A DNA stretch of 64,000 nt. Source: Mycteria americana (taxonomy: Eukaryota; Chordata; Aves; Ciconiiformes; Ciconiidae). Shown here piece by piece: positions 11,889-24,163 of the stretch. The notes under the pieces were generated by a model. It was not told the origin of the DNA. It did not search any database and worked only from the letters and a program-made list of their open reading frames with translations. The stretch is taken from assembly GCF_035582795.1 (NCBI RefSeq), contig NC_134373.1:13724001-13788000 (forward strand), given 5' to 3'. The translations under genes were made by a program, and so were the position numbers. Position 1 is the first letter of the stretch, and every line of letters starts with the position of its first letter.

Positions 11889-14800
11889 CAGCTTTAAGAT
11901 ATGCTTTTTAAGCAAATCTAATTTTCAAATCTTCGATGTTATAAGTACAGCTGCCTTAGAAACACTGGGAAAACAGAGCCTTTCTCTGGAAAACTGTTGA
12001 GTAAATTTGGAAGCTGGTGAGTAGCTATTACTCAGCTGCTCAGGTTGCTTCAGAGAGCCCAAACTCACCATATCTGCATAATATCTAGGGACCAACGCCT
12101 ATAGACTTCACTCACAAAGAGCTGACCCTTGTGGTCAGGGAGTGCGTTGAGTCATGGACACAGATGAAAATCAGATGGCTGCAGCAGCTCCCACCCCCTT
12201 GCCCTGCCCTGCCGCTCTCCCGTAAGCCACTGCCCCTCAAGCAGGGATCTCTGGGCCAAAAGTAACGTTGCTCCGGGAATTGCCTTGGTTTGTGGCCCAG
12301 AGGAGGGAAGTGAGCCAGTGACGAATTTGAACTGCTCTAACACAGTGGGCCACCAGCTGCGGCAGTCCTAAAACGGCTTAGAGGCGAGCACAAACGTTCT
12401 TGCCCTGGAGGCAGTGATCCCTGGCACCGGGCAGGGGGACAGGCTGGGGACAGTCACCACTTCAGCTGTCCCACTTTCCACAGGCTTTCATGAGTCAACA
12501 CCCTTCTCTACCACAATGAGAATTTGCATGAATAAGATCTCGCTGGGCAGAAAATGCCTTTACTGTTATGTCTAGGAAAGCACCAAGGATCACACTGCAT
12601 TTAGATAATAACAATGATAATACTAACACCACATTTCAGAGGCCTATTGCCTCCCTAACCAGGAGCCACTGGCACGATGCTGATTTCACCCAGAGATGGA
12701 GCTCTCATTCAAATTCAGGTAAAACCAACTTAAAGCACCTCACAAATGCCCACAGATCACTGACCTTAAAACACTACCAATGTCCATACACAGTTTCCAG
12801 GATTAGCACTCCTTCACCATTGCCAATGCACCATCTCAGCCAGCTTCTAAAATGCTACTAGAGGACTCATTTGCTTAGCCCAGAAAGTCATTGTTTTAAT
12901 ATTAGATCTCGTTTCCCCCACCACCTGCAACAGCCTTTACGAAAATAAACCAGTAGGAGTTTGGCAAAGACACCAGCATTAATGTCTCTACTTCTGCAGT
13001 TGCACTTTAATAGCTATCAGCAGCTGGAATTTCAGCTTTCACACCCCAGGCAAAACCCTGCACCTACAGCAGCACGGGGCTGGGAAGCAGGGTCAAACAG
13101 AGGAATGCCACCTATTGCGTTCCCAGCATCACTTCCTACACCACAGGTCTTGCCATGACGCTCACTCCTCGCCACACCAGCGAGACCAGCCCCTGCCCGA
13201 CTTGCACAACTCCCCTGAGCGCGGTCGGAAACAGCACTGCAGGGCAGGCGCACGCCACGGCCTCACCAAGCCCAGCGCATGCCTGCTTGCTCACATCAGA
13301 AAGAAAACAGTAACCTGCCAACGTTTATGATTTCCTTCAAAATCAGATTTTTTTTCTAGGAGCAACTTCTGCTCCAGGCAAAACCCTCAAACCTATTCGT
13401 AAACAATCTTGAGTAGCACAAGCTTTGAACATTTTAGAGTCCTACAATATTTCTGTTTTCAGAGATATTTTGTATCTTTGTAATTTTAAAATGCTGTTGC
13501 TTTTTAAAATGGCTAGTGGATACTCCATTACATTGTAGTAATGATCCCTGCCTATTGAAAAATGCAGCATAAATATGAGCAAGTTCATCATTAAAACCAT
13601 GGCTTTACTGTACATGTGTAGCAGCTGACCAAAATATGGCTTTATGGCTAGCTATCAGGTCAATAAGTTATAATCATCAAAAGAAAATAATCTCACCCCA
13701 ACAACGTCGTTCAACAAAAGCCCCACAGCAAACCACGTCCAGTTGCACTTGTGTGAGCAAAGCAAAGGAGAGAGTTAAAATTTTAGCTTGGGTGCTGTAC
13801 ATCTCCCCTTGAGGTGCTGAGAGTTTTCAGTTATCTCTAAACTCAAAGGAATGATCTGTGGGAACAACGAGAGTAGGACCTGCTATTTTTAGAAGTCAGG
13901 AGTGAAACAATCTACCACATCAAGCACATAAGAATTTGGCAGCAAATTAGGATTTGAGAGCTCCGAGTACCTTCCCCAGACTGAGCCTGTGGATTACAAA
14001 AGATCATAACCACGTCTTAAGTCACAAACATTTCCTCAGCATTTTAAATTCTTTCAAAAAAAAACCCAACAAAAGCAGAGATTGAGAAAAAAATATGAAA
14101 TACAAATATACAAACATTCACAAAAAGAAGCTGAATCTCCATTGTTCTGAGGTCTAGCAAAGAAAAGAAAGCGTAACCGTGGCCCAGGCAAACGTAGGGG
14201 CTGCAAATGCCATGTGGTATTAGACTGAATTCAGAGCAGAATTACAGACATTACTTTGAATTTCCCAGCTTTGGTAGGTGCAAACCAGACATATGATGTT
14301 ATTTCTTTTTAGCCCATATGAGAAAATGTTACATGCGGCGGAAATCTATTTCAGACAGCAGTGTTTCTTTAGCAGAATGGGATTTCTCTGATGCTTTGCT
14401 TTGCTCCATATGCTTCTAATTATTGCTCAATTCAAACAGCTATTTCTGCATTGACTTGCAGGAATCTCAGAAGGCACCTTCTACGTAGGCAAGAAGCATA
14501 GCCCATAAATAATTTCAAAAAGTATTAAAGAGGGGAAGCTTCATAGCTTTTCATTCCAATCTGACTATGTGGTATTTAAATAAACCTCTGTGGCTTTCCA
14601 GTAACATAGTAGGAACTCCCAGGTGGCAGGGCTGGGGGAAGAGAGGGAGGAGAGCACTAAACATACTAATGAACATGTAATTAAGAAAATGGGCCCTCAT
14701 TCCCTTCAGAGACTCCATGAGGAGGGAACTTATTTGAAATGCTGCTTTCTGGTTCCCCTCCCTCTATGGAAGGAAATCAGCTTAATATCTCCAGCGCCAT

Positions 14801-17800
14801 TCAGAGTACCATTGGTCCCAGCTCCAAGAGAGTTCAGTCAATGCGGGCTGACGCTGAGGTAGAAATCATAGTTTAGAAATTACTGGTTAAAAAAAGGTAA
14901 AAGAGAGCATGTGATGCTGGTCCACAAACCTCACGGCCTCAGTTTCTCAGGAGATCTGTCTGTAGGCATTGGCATTAGTCCTCTGCCCCTTTTCCTTAAC
15001 AGCATTGCTTCATTGAAATGCTCTTTGGGTCACCACTGCCTGGGGGCTCTCATTGGAAAGGGAAATTCTCCATACAGCAGCATCGCCCATCTCCGGGGCT
15101 TGCAGGGATGCAGCAGGCAGTACCCCTGCACAGCAAACCTTCATGTAGCCTCGAAGCAGGGAACCACCTTGGCAAGTGGGTCTCTAGGGCATGATTGGGA
15201 CCAAAGGAAGAAACAATTCTGTTTAAGAGTTTAATTGTAATTGTGGAGGACAAGGGTTAATTTGTGCAAGTCCATCGGGAAGAGGGAAATAAAAGTAATT
15301 AAAATGTTTGTTTCTCTTTCCAATCCAATTTTGGAAGTGGAGTCAGTTAAGGAAATTTCACCCTAAACATAGGATGGTAGCAGTGATTGGTAATTTAAGC
15401 ATTCATGGGAGGAGGAGAGAGGATTTTGTAAACAGAGGCTTAGGAATTCCTTAGCCTCTTTAGACATCTGGCAAATTCTGTATTGAATAACAGCTCTTCT
15501 TCCCTTGTTTTCTAAGCTTTGGAAACAACATATTTCTGGAGGCTGCACTCATCTTTAGTGAGTCTTAATCAAGCAAAGATAAACCATTTGTTTGAACATC
15601 AGGCAGTGGCTTCCTGCCAATATGATTGTTAGATGGCAGAACCATGTCCCAGGAGAGACGGCAATAGTCCTATTATTCAAGGCATTTAAAATTAGACTAA
15701 TTATACCACTAGCATATGTAATAGCAGGGGCCAAATGATATAATGGGTCTTTCCCATCTCTTATTTTGGGCTAAATCCGGTTCCTCTGCCTACATAAACA
15801 GAGTTTGAGGCTTTGATGAGTATCCTGCTCTGTTTCCATTGAAACAAGTGAAACCTTACCCATTAACTCAAACAGGACAAGTGCAAGCTTTCAGTTTGTG
15901 CATTAAAGAGGATTTAAGATACAGTCTCAGATAGATGAGTCTATAGAAAGACAAAGTTAAAACAAGGTTGGGCATAAATGACAAAAGACATAGCACAATG
16001 CATTTGACCATTATATCCCTCACAATCAAAGGGTATCAACAGGATAGTGATCTGAGCAACCAGTCACTGTGTCCACACCAACCTGGGTGCTGGAAACAAA
16101 ACATAATTCAGTGTTCACAAATATTGTGGCACCATCTGCAATGAGATGGGAAATTTATGCACAAAGTTGAGAAACTTGGCTGGTTTTCATTAAATTGTTA
16201 CATACCTCAGTCAGCCTCATGCTGCTAGAGCTGCATGCAGAAATGCTCCTGGATAAGAGATTGAAGTCACCTTAATGGAAGCTATGCAAATGGGACAGCT
16301 ATATAGAATTGGCTGGCTGAAGGAAGGAGAACTAGTTTTCTCTAGCTTTTCTGCAGACAGCTGGGCTTTGTAATTGTGCAGTTCCTTCAGGAAGGACCTA
16401 GGGATCAGGTGTTAGCACTTGTCTTTAGCCTCAGAAACTGAAGGGGGATTTATAGAAGGGGGAATCACACAGAAGGAAAAAAAATCACTGGGTTTTGGAG
16501 GAAAAGGGATGTCTGACAGAGTCCAGACTAGGTCAAGGATCCATGGTGTGGAAGAGAGGTCTAGAGGAATATAGTTCTGGGAAGGTGAGCTTGAACCACA
16601 AAAAGACACTAGCCAAATTCCTGAAAAACATTCCATGGTGGTGAGAGCAAGCAGGGAAGAGTATATTCATGTTTGTTTGGATCTGTAATACTTTTAGGGT
16701 TATAAAGCAAGGAGTAACTCTGCTAGAGACCTTTGCAGACCTGTGAGTCATTTTCAGAGGCCCTGGGAGAAGCTCAGGATAAGCTGGAGCATCTATGAGG
16801 CTGGGACTCCTGCAGCATCTGAGAGAAGGTGGCTGGCTCAGGGAGCCTGGGGCAGCTCCATCCCAAGCGGTTCTGCTCCAGCTGCTGCCCAGGCTGATAT
16901 GTCACATATCCCAGTGTATATGGCATTGGCCAAAATCAGCTACAGCAGCCTGGGAAGCGCCCAAGCACCGTGCCAGGACAGAAGCACCTTTTAAGATTTA
17001 AAGGACCAGAAAGTAAGTTTGCATGTGCCTATGCTACATCCCGATTCTCAGAGTAGGACCTTCCCCACTGATGGAAAGAGGACAGCAGACACAAATGTCA
17101 TCTTTTCCCACTGTCTCTGGAAGCCTCCCTTCTTCATACTGCGATATTACTACACCCAGACAGAATGATGACAGGACGTGGCTGATAATACTGGTGCCAG
17201 CAGAGAATTTATTTTCTTAAAAGACCACCTAGCTTAAGAAAGTGAAATAGGGAGGGATTGCCTGCATTTTATACCAAAGGGCCTCTGCAACCCTGAAATT
17301 GTGAGAAAGCAGATTAAATTCACTTTAAAGAAACAGGGGAATTCAGTGTCATGCAAGGGTTAAAATGTAACTGATGTCCTCACTGAACTGCTGAGTGGGG
17401 ATGAGCAGATCAACTTCAGGTTTTGTTTTCTTATTCATGGATCTGGGAGATGAAAGCAATCATCAGCCTGATAGCCCACTTTGTGAATGTTTCCTAATGT
17501 TTTCTCCAATTTGATCTTAAATGTGGAAGGCAGTGGAGCTTCCCTGTATCCTTTGGGATACTACTTCATAAGCTAATAATTATCTTACAAATCCATGATG
17601 CAACCAGCTTTTACCTCTCTCGCCATGGGAAACCACATCCCCTCCGGCAGTGTCCCCTTCCTTTTGTCACCTGTGCCCTCCCCATATGCTCTTTTCAATC
17701 AGTTTCTTATGTCTTCAATCTAATTTCAAACTAAGGCTCCATGGTGGGGGGCAGGGGCTTGCCTTCCCTACTCCCTGCCTGTGAAATACCAGGCTCTCCC

Positions 17801-17904
17801 ACCTCATTACAGAAAGACTAGATTTCTTTGGTGAGCTCAGACAAGATGCAATTTAAAGTAATCTATCGGACTGATAGAAATGTAAGCAGATATAATACTG
17901 TGAA

Positions 17905-17960
17905 CTTATTTTATTTCTAATTATGCAAATCATTATGTAAAATAGGCAAATGCATCATTT
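17905..17960. promoter_or_regulatory. Candidate POU/octamer-containing element
   Basis: A perfect octamer (ATGCAAAT) lies at 17,923-17,930, immediately preceded by taatt and followed by cattatg. A second related site, gcaaatgcat, lies about 15 bp further on. A second perfect octamer occurs at 16,284-16,291. Single octamers are common by chance; the local clustering is the only reason to note it. Confidence 0.2.
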
Positions 17961-19049
17961 CCCCCCAGGTTCCTGGCATTTCCCCACTAAGCTTTAGGGA
18001 GTGCAAATTTTGATGTTCTTAGCTCAATAGCCTGCCTGATCATGTAAGACTATATGTAAGTATGCTTCAAAATGTTGAGGTTAAAAGCACCATGGAAGTT
18101 ATTTACTCAATGTGACTGGGACAAGTCTCACAATTCAGGCGGTTGCATCGCGGGCTTTGGCAGCGCCTGTTAGCAGGACAGCCGGTGAGGCCCAGCAAGT
18201 TTCTGCGAGGGTGGAAGGAGAAGGGGGAAGTGATGGCCTTTGTTCTTCTGAGGGCAATGAGGACTGGAAGCCTTGCAACAGGTAATCTGAAAATGTTCAC
18301 CCTCGGGCACCCAAAATAAGTGGTGGGGTGGGGAGGGGGTGTTTTGTTTTGATTTCCCTCCCCCCATGGGAAGAATTCTCTATCAGATGGGATAGGAAAC
18401 AAGGAAAATTGTATTGGCACGGTTTAAGGAGGCTTTAAAACAGCAGGAAAAGACATCATGTAGGGATGCCGCTCCTCACTCCGACTTAGTTTGGAAGTCG
18501 AACTGGATAAATCCAGTTGTGGATCCAAATGTGTAAAAAGACAGATAATTGTTTGTTCCTAACAATTCCTCCCTATGCACGGTAGTCTAGTCAGACAGCT
18601 CCAGAGCTGGTACCAATACCTGAGATTCTAAATTTATTCTCGTATATTGGACTTGCCAGGACTTTGCTTGTGAAGGTTTATTGCCGACAGACCATGCAGC
18701 ATACTCAGAACACTAGCTGTTAGGAGATTTTTGGAAAAAACCTTTTGCCCTGCTATGTGGTTGCAATAGACAATTTCTCAGATGCTGCAAAGTCTTGTGC
18801 AGCACATTTGTTCTGGGTGGCTGATAACCTGGCTAACAGTGGCTGCCTGTGCTTACGTGCTGATGAGAATCCCTCCTGTTGTGAGGAAATTTAAGTAATT
18901 TTGCAGGCTAACACTTGTGAATTTAGATTGAGGTAGAAACAGGAGACGAGCATAAGTTTGCTGCCTTTTGAAATGTGGCTGATGCTACTTACAGAGGTTC
19001 TGGATGCTTTGCGGTAACCTGAGTTCCAGAATCCTGGATTTTGCTGTTG

Positions 19050-19091
19050 CTTTTCTTTTTCTTTTTCTTTCTCTTTTTTTTTTTTTTTTTT
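19050..19091. repeat. Pyrimidine (T/C) low-complexity tract
   Basis: A (ctttt)n stretch runs into an uninterrupted T run and ends at taatta. It reads as a Lys/Glu-rich peptide on the minus strand, which is an artefact of the repeat. Confidence 0.85.
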
Positions 19092-21341
19092 AATTATCCC
19101 CTGAAAGCTGTCAAGATGTCCTAGACTGATGTAGCAGCCCGGGATTTTCTTAGGCCACAATCTGCCATTTTGAGATTGCCATTGCCTCTCTTAGTGATTG
19201 TGTCCCATCTCCCAGTGGGTCTAAACAGGAAAAAAAAAACAACCCTGGAATTTGGTAACACGCCCAAGAGATTTTCTTCCATCATTTTAGTAAATCCTGT
19301 TGCACATTCCTGCCATCTGGGATGGCCTAGCAGCATCATTCCATGTGATAAGTTTACTCTCTTCTTATCTCCCTAAGAAATAATCCAGAATACAGCTTTC
19401 CTTCCTTCTTCTTTTCTGCTTACTCTTCAACTCCTTTTTTTTCCTTTACTTCACTCTGGTTCTACATTATGTTCAACATAAGTGTAAAGGAGTCACACAG
19501 CTTTTATAGCACGTACCAGAGCTCCCAGTCATCTTTTCATTCATACCATGGTTCGGAGGAATGACTCTAACAAATGGGACCAGTAGAAAACAGGGGGAAC
19601 CACTGATGCCATCTGCCTTGCCTTGTAAATAAATATCCAGTTAAAGTCTTGCCACTTGATTTGACATTCCTTACCCTGAATGGTTTCTGTCACTGTCTCC
19701 CCATTGCTGAAAGATAGTTTCTTGCAATACCATTTTACTAGCTCTGAACTTGTGTCTTGACGTACAGAAATCAGAACGAGCGATGCATGGGGCAGAAAGT
19801 TTGCGGTTGCTTTACTTTCTCTGCATTGTCATTGCCTGCCAGTGAAACATCTCCTTTCATCCAACGTTTTTCATAGTGAATATCACAAAATGCTTTGCAG
19901 ATGAAGTCAGTCATATAAGCCAAAGCGAAAAATAGAGGCTTTAAGGTGATTATTACAGATAGGTGACTCAACAGCTCATGGAGTGTTACAGAAAGATGGT
20001 ATGGGGGGAAAAAAAAAAGAAACAACTGGAAAGAATAATCTTTTTGAAGGTTACTAACAGCCAAAGAACAAACAATAGAGTAGACAAGTTCTCGTAAGTT
20101 TGTACCATGGGAGGTTATTTAGGTGAAGAGTATCACAAAAACCTGCTTAGTCACTAGGTGTAGAAAAGTAAGGAATTCAGATAACAAGCCTTAACAAACT
20201 GAAAAACTGAAGTTCCTCTAAGGTGCTCTCAAACAGTTATAACTGAGAATGAAGAAAAGACTTACTTCTTTTCCAGAAGCAACTGTTGCAGCCATGAGTA
20301 GTTAGTCCTGCCCGTACATATTTTGGAGAGCACAGTATTATTTTTAAAAACACGTCCACCTTTAGAGGAGTAAATTTATTTTAGTAAGTCTGTTTATAAC
20401 TGTCAACTTCTCTTAACAAATGTAACAAAAGCTGCAGCTCTATGTGCTTACTGGCATGAGGACACATTGTTCACAAGCAGGAGAGGATACAGGAAACATT
20501 TGTCCAACAATTGCTGTTGGAGTTCCCCGAGCCAAACCGTGCTCTCTTGAACCGCCCTGGAGGATGGTACAGATTGGTGTATTTGCTTAGTCGCTGTTGG
20601 AGCACAATCCTGAGTAAAGGCGTAAAAGTAAAAATTTGAATAGTACAGTTCAGGGGACCTCTGTCCTCAAAGGGAGGGATGGGGTGGGCTGAAGAATAGT
20701 TGGCCCTAGCCTGTCTTTGACCACAGACTCTTGCAGACCAGTGTGAAGGAAAAGCAAGCGCTGTTGCAGGGCTTTTGTTGAGCACACCCTTTCTGTGCTG
20801 TGGAGGACAAGCTCTGCCTGCACGTTCCAGAGGCTGGATGGTTCCAGCAACCTGTGTTTCGGCAGTGCACCTCAAAACACAGCTATGCTGCAAAACCCAC
20901 ACTTCTGTCCTGAGCAAACGTACATTGGTCTAGTTGTAGGTCTGCTCAGCATCGCCTGGCAGGCCAGTAACAGCCCTCTCCTGACCTGTGCCATTTTCCC
21001 TCTTGCAGGCAGGCTGGGTGCTTCCACGGAGGAACTGCTGCTTTTTTACAGCCTTTTGGAGTCTCTTAAGGAGTTGCAGCAGTGCAGATGGGGATTTAAA
21101 ATTTCAACTCTTTGCTTAGGTAACACTGGACGTTTCAAAAAAAGCTGCCTTCCCCCAGCTAAAGCTTAGATCTGCATGAATAAAGCGTTTATTCTGCCAG
21201 CAAAAAGCAACGGTCATGCTGCGATAACAAATCAAAACCCCCCACGCTGGGGGAGGCGATGGCGCACAGACACGAACATCCTGACAACGCAACCAGCTCA
21301 TTCTGAAAATGTACCCGGGCGCTGCTTTCCCCCCACACACC

Positions 21342-21370
21342 TTTTTTTTTTTTCTTCTTCTTCTTTTTTA
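21342..21370. repeat. Poly-T/(TTC)n tract just upstream of the FZD7 CpG island
   Basis: A run of T residues is followed by ttcttcttc and more T. It sits about 60-100 bp before the GC content rises abruptly. Confidence 0.8.
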
Positions 21371-21429
21371 ATAACTCTGGGCAGAGGCAGCTGTTTGCAT
21401 TTTCAAAGCCTGCTCAGAAAGCAGCCAGT

Positions 21430-22438
21430 TAATTTTAGTTTGCTCGGGCCACCCTGAGCGAGCTGCCTGGGCCCCCCCCTCCCTTCCCGGCTCTGCCCTG
21501 CAGCGCGGGGGGGTGGGGGGGCCCCGGGGCGGCTCCTCCCGCCCCCGGCCCGGCCCGGCCAGGCCCGGCCCGCACCGCCGGGGATGGGAAAAAGTTGTTT
21601 GCAACTTTTTTTTCCCCGGGCGCGGGCTCCTCCCTCTCCCCCTCCCCCCGCGCCCGCCCCGCCCCCAGAGCGGCGATTGGCGGGTGGACTTTGCGAGGCC
21701 CCGCCCCCGGCGCGGTTTGTGAATGGGGCCGGCGGCGGGGGCGGGGCCCCGCGGCGCGCCCGCGCGTATATGTGTCTTTTTTTTGTGCCGGCGCGGCCGC
21801 GGGCCGGGAGCCGCGGTGCGGGCGGTGTCGGCGGGGCTGCGGGCGGAGCGGAGCGAGGCGGGAGGCGCACGGCTGCCCCGGACTCACAGCCCGCAGCGGC
21901 GCCCGTCGGGAGCGCAGCCCAGCCGAGCCGCGGGGAGGATCGCGCAGTAATTGGATTTTAAAAGTTATTTAAGCCCCGGAGTAAAATACACGGCTCAGCC
22001 GGGCGCGGTAATAATCCGTTTAGCCGTAACCTAAATCTCCGGCGCCGGGGCCGCGCAGCCGGGCGGGGAGCAGCGTCTCCGCCTCGCCGCCGCCGCGGGA
22101 CCCTGCGCGGAGCTGGCCAGAGCCGGCGCCGGGCTTTGCGCGCGTCTCCTGCCTCGCCGCCGCCACCGCCTTCTCCAGCGAGAGCGGCTCCGGAAACTTT
22201 CGCCGGGGGAAGCGCCGCCGCCGCGCTGGGAGCGCCGACCCGCCGGAGCCGAGCAAGAAAGTCGGGGAGGTCCGGCGCGGAGCCGCGCTCCTCCCGCCGC
22301 CGCGGAGGCGCCGCCGCGCCCCTGCCCCGCGGAAGGGGCCCCCGCCGCCGCCCTCCGGGCGCTGATGCCCCAGGGGCGCCGCGCCGCCCGGCTCTGAAGG
22401 ACTTCCCGCGGCTCCCCGGGCCCCCGGCCGCCCCGGCG
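21430..22438 (+). promoter_or_regulatory. FZD7: CpG island with FZD7 promoter and 5' leader
   Basis: GC and CpG density jump near 21,430 and stay high into the FZD7 coding region. Core-promoter candidates are an inverted CCAAT box (ATTGG, 21,676-21,680), GC boxes at about 21,700-21,710 and 21,737-21,746, and a weak TATA-like gtatatg near 21,766. A second AT-rich block at about 21,946-22,040 contains ttttaaaa and ttatttaag and could instead position the start site. I therefore cannot fix the transcription start; roughly 21,790 and 22,000 are both possible. The frame of the receptor stays open upstream of its first ATG but has no ATG there, so the leader is taken as non-coding apart from a short upstream ORF. 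Confidence 0.75.
22365..22397 (+). CDS. Short upstream ORF in the FZD7 leader
   Basis: An ATG at 22,365 opens a 10-codon frame ending at TGA 22,395-22,397. The stop lies 41 bp before the FZD7 ATG and the frame differs from that of the receptor. The start context is ctgATGc, lacking both the purine at -3 and G at +4, so leaky scanning is expected. If this part of the leader is transcribed, it could modestly dampen FZD7 translation. No evidence of a functional peptide is visible. Confidence 0.4.
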   Translation: MPQGRRAARL

Positions 22439-24163
22439 ATGCGGGCCGGAGGCGAAGGAGGCGGCGGAGCGGCCGCCGCCGGCTGCCCCTTGCTGGGCCT
22501 GGCCGCGCTGCTGGCCGCCCTGCTGGGGACCCCCGCGGGCGCGGCGGCGCAGCAGTACCACGGCGAGAAGGGCATCTCCGTGCCGGACCACGGCTTCTGC
22601 CAGCCCATCTCCATCCCGCTCTGCACGGATATCGCCTACAACCAGACCATCCTGCCCAACCTGCTGGGCCACACCAACCAGGAGGACGCGGGGCTGGAGG
22701 TGCACCAGTTCTACCCGCTGGTCAAGGTGCAGTGCTCGGCCGAGCTCAAGTTCTTCCTCTGCTCCATGTACGCTCCGGTGTGCACCGTGCTGGAGCAGGC
22801 CATCCCACCCTGCCGCTCCCTCTGTGAGCGGGCCCGCCAGGGCTGCGAGGCCCTCATGAACAAGTTCGGCTTCCAGTGGCCAGAGCGGCTCCGCTGCGAG
22901 AACTTCCCCGTCCACGGCGCGGGCGAAATCTGTGTGGGGCAGAACACGTCGGACGCCCCGCCGGGGCCTGGTGGTGCGGCGGGCCGGGGGGCCACGGCCC
23001 ACCCCACGGCTGGCTACCTCCCCGACTTCCTCACCCCACCGCAGCCCCCCTCCGGCTTCTCCTTCTCCTGCCCCCGGCAGCTCAAAGTGCCCCCTTACTT
23101 GGGCTACCGGTTCCTGGGGGAGCGGGACTGTGGGGCCCCCTGCGAGCCAGCCCGGCCCAACGGGCTCATGTACTTCAAGGAGGCGGAGGTGCGATTTGCC
23201 CGGCTGTGGGTGGGCGTGTGGTCTGTGCTCTGCTGCGCCTCCACCCTCTTCACCGTGCTCACCTACCTGGTGGACATGCGCCGTTTCAGCTACCCGGAGC
23301 GGCCCATCATCTTCCTCTCTGGCTGCTACTTCATGGTGGCAGTGGCCTACGCAGCAGGTTTCTTGCTGGAGGAGCGGGTGGTGTGCCTGGAGCGCTTCTC
23401 TGAGGATGGCTACCGCACTGTGGCCCAAGGCACCAAGAAAGAAGGCTGCACCATCCTCTTCATGATCCTCTACTTCTTCGGCATGGCCAGCTCCATCTGG
23501 TGGGTCATCCTGTCCCTCACCTGGTTCCTGGCTGCTGGCATGAAGTGGGGCCATGAGGCCATCGAGGCCAACTCCCAGTATTTCCACCTGGCTGCCTGGG
23601 CTGTGCCCGCTGTCAAAACCATCACCATCTTGGCCATGGGGCAGGTGGATGGGGACGTACTCAGTGGGGTGTGTTACGTAGGTATCTACAGTGTGGACTC
23701 GCTGCGGGGCTTTGTGCTGGCACCCTTGTTTGTGTACCTCTTCATTGGCACTTCCTTCTTACTTGCTGGCTTCGTGTCCTTGTTTCGCATCCGCACCATC
23801 ATGAAGCATGATGGCACCAAGACAGAGAAACTGGAGAAGCTGATGGTGCGCATCGGTGTCTTCAGTGTCCTCTACACAGTGCCTGCCACCATTGTCCTGG
23901 CATGTTACTTCTACGAGCAGGCCTTCCGTGGCACCTGGGAGAAGACGTGGCTCCTCCAGACCTGCAAAACCTATGCCGTGCCCTGTCCCAGCCACTTTGC
24001 CCCTATGAGCCCGGACTTCACGGTCTTCATGATCAAGTACCTCATGACCATGATTGTTGGGATCACGACTGGCTTCTGGATCTGGTCTGGCAAAACCCTT
24101 CAGTCCTGGCGACGCTTCTACCACAGACTCAGCACCGGCAGCAAAGGCGAGACAGCAGTATGA
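22439..24163 (+). CDS. FZD7: Frizzled-7 Wnt receptor, intronless
   Basis: A complete single-exon seven-pass Wnt receptor of the plasma membrane, 574 residues long and the same length as human FZD7. Residues 1-37 form an Ala/Leu/Gly-rich signal peptide, with likely cleavage after AGAAA. The cysteine-rich Wnt-binding domain carries the ten conserved cysteines (C54, C62, C99, C108, C115, C125, C129, C136, C153, C165) and N-glycosylation sites at N68 and N169. A Pro/Gly-rich linker with three further cysteines follows. Seven hydrophobic segments start at about residue 256 ([11 protein letters not shown]). The tail has the Dishevelled-binding motif KTLQSW (552-557) and ends in the PDZ ligand ETAV. 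The tail ([24 protein letters not shown]) fits FZD7 rather than FZD1 or FZD2, whose tails end in ETTV. The start is the first in-frame ATG and lies directly before the signal peptide. The Pro/Gly linker differs most from mammalian FZD7. Confidence 0.97.
   Translation: MRAGGEGGGGAAAAGCPLLGLAALLAALLGTPAGAAAQQYHGEKGISVPDHGFCQPISIPLCTDIAYNQTILPNLLGHTNQEDAGLEVHQFYPLVKVQCSAELKFFLCSMYAPVCTVLEQAIPPCRSLCERARQGCEALMNKFGFQWPERLRCENFPVHGAGEICVGQNTSDAPPGPGGAAGRGATAHPTAGYLPDFLTPPQPPSGFSFSCPRQLKVPPYLGYRFLGERDCGAPCEPARPNGLMYFKEAEVRFARLWVGVWSVLCCASTLFTVLTYLVDMRRFSYPERPIIFLSGCYFMVAVAYAAGFLLEERVVCLERFSEDGYRTVAQGTKKEGCTILFMILYFFGMASSIWWVILSLTWFLAAGMKWGHEAIEANSQYFHLAAWAVPAVKTITILAMGQVDGDVLSGVCYVGIYSVDSLRGFVLAPLFVYLFIGTSFLLAGFVSLFRIRTIMKHDGTKTEKLEKLMVRIGVFSVLYTVPATIVLACYFYEQAFRGTWEKTWLLQTCKTYAVPCPSHFAPMSPDFTVFMIKYLMTMIVGITTGFWIWSGKTLQSWRRFYHRLSTGSKGETAV

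Larger units (their letters stand above)
7547..21429. other. Gene-free 5' flank proximal to FZD7
   Basis: Nearly 14 kb in which I see no supported gene. The longest frame is a minus-strand one of about 200 codons at 8,142-8,753. It lies in GC-rich DNA, has a composition-driven Ser/Pro-rich translation and no recognisable domain, so I treat it as chance. The stretch contains A-rich and T-rich low-complexity tracts. It also has candidate regulatory blocks near 8,760-8,925, 15,640-15,790 and 17,905-17,960. These are listed separately where the sequence gives a reason. Confidence 0.6.

Noticed and set aside
22136..22438. N-terminal extension of FZD7 using the upstream open frame
   Set aside because: The frame is open but contains no ATG. 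The extension would bury the signal peptide and is low-complexity Ala/Pro/Arg. Starting at 22,439 gives exactly the expected 574 residues.
22031..23587. Minus-strand open frame of 518 codons across the FZD7 coding region
   Set aside because: It lies antisense to a strongly conserved GC-rich coding sequence. Such frames arise from codon usage, and the translation (Gly/Ala/Arg/Glu/His-rich) has no recognisable domain.
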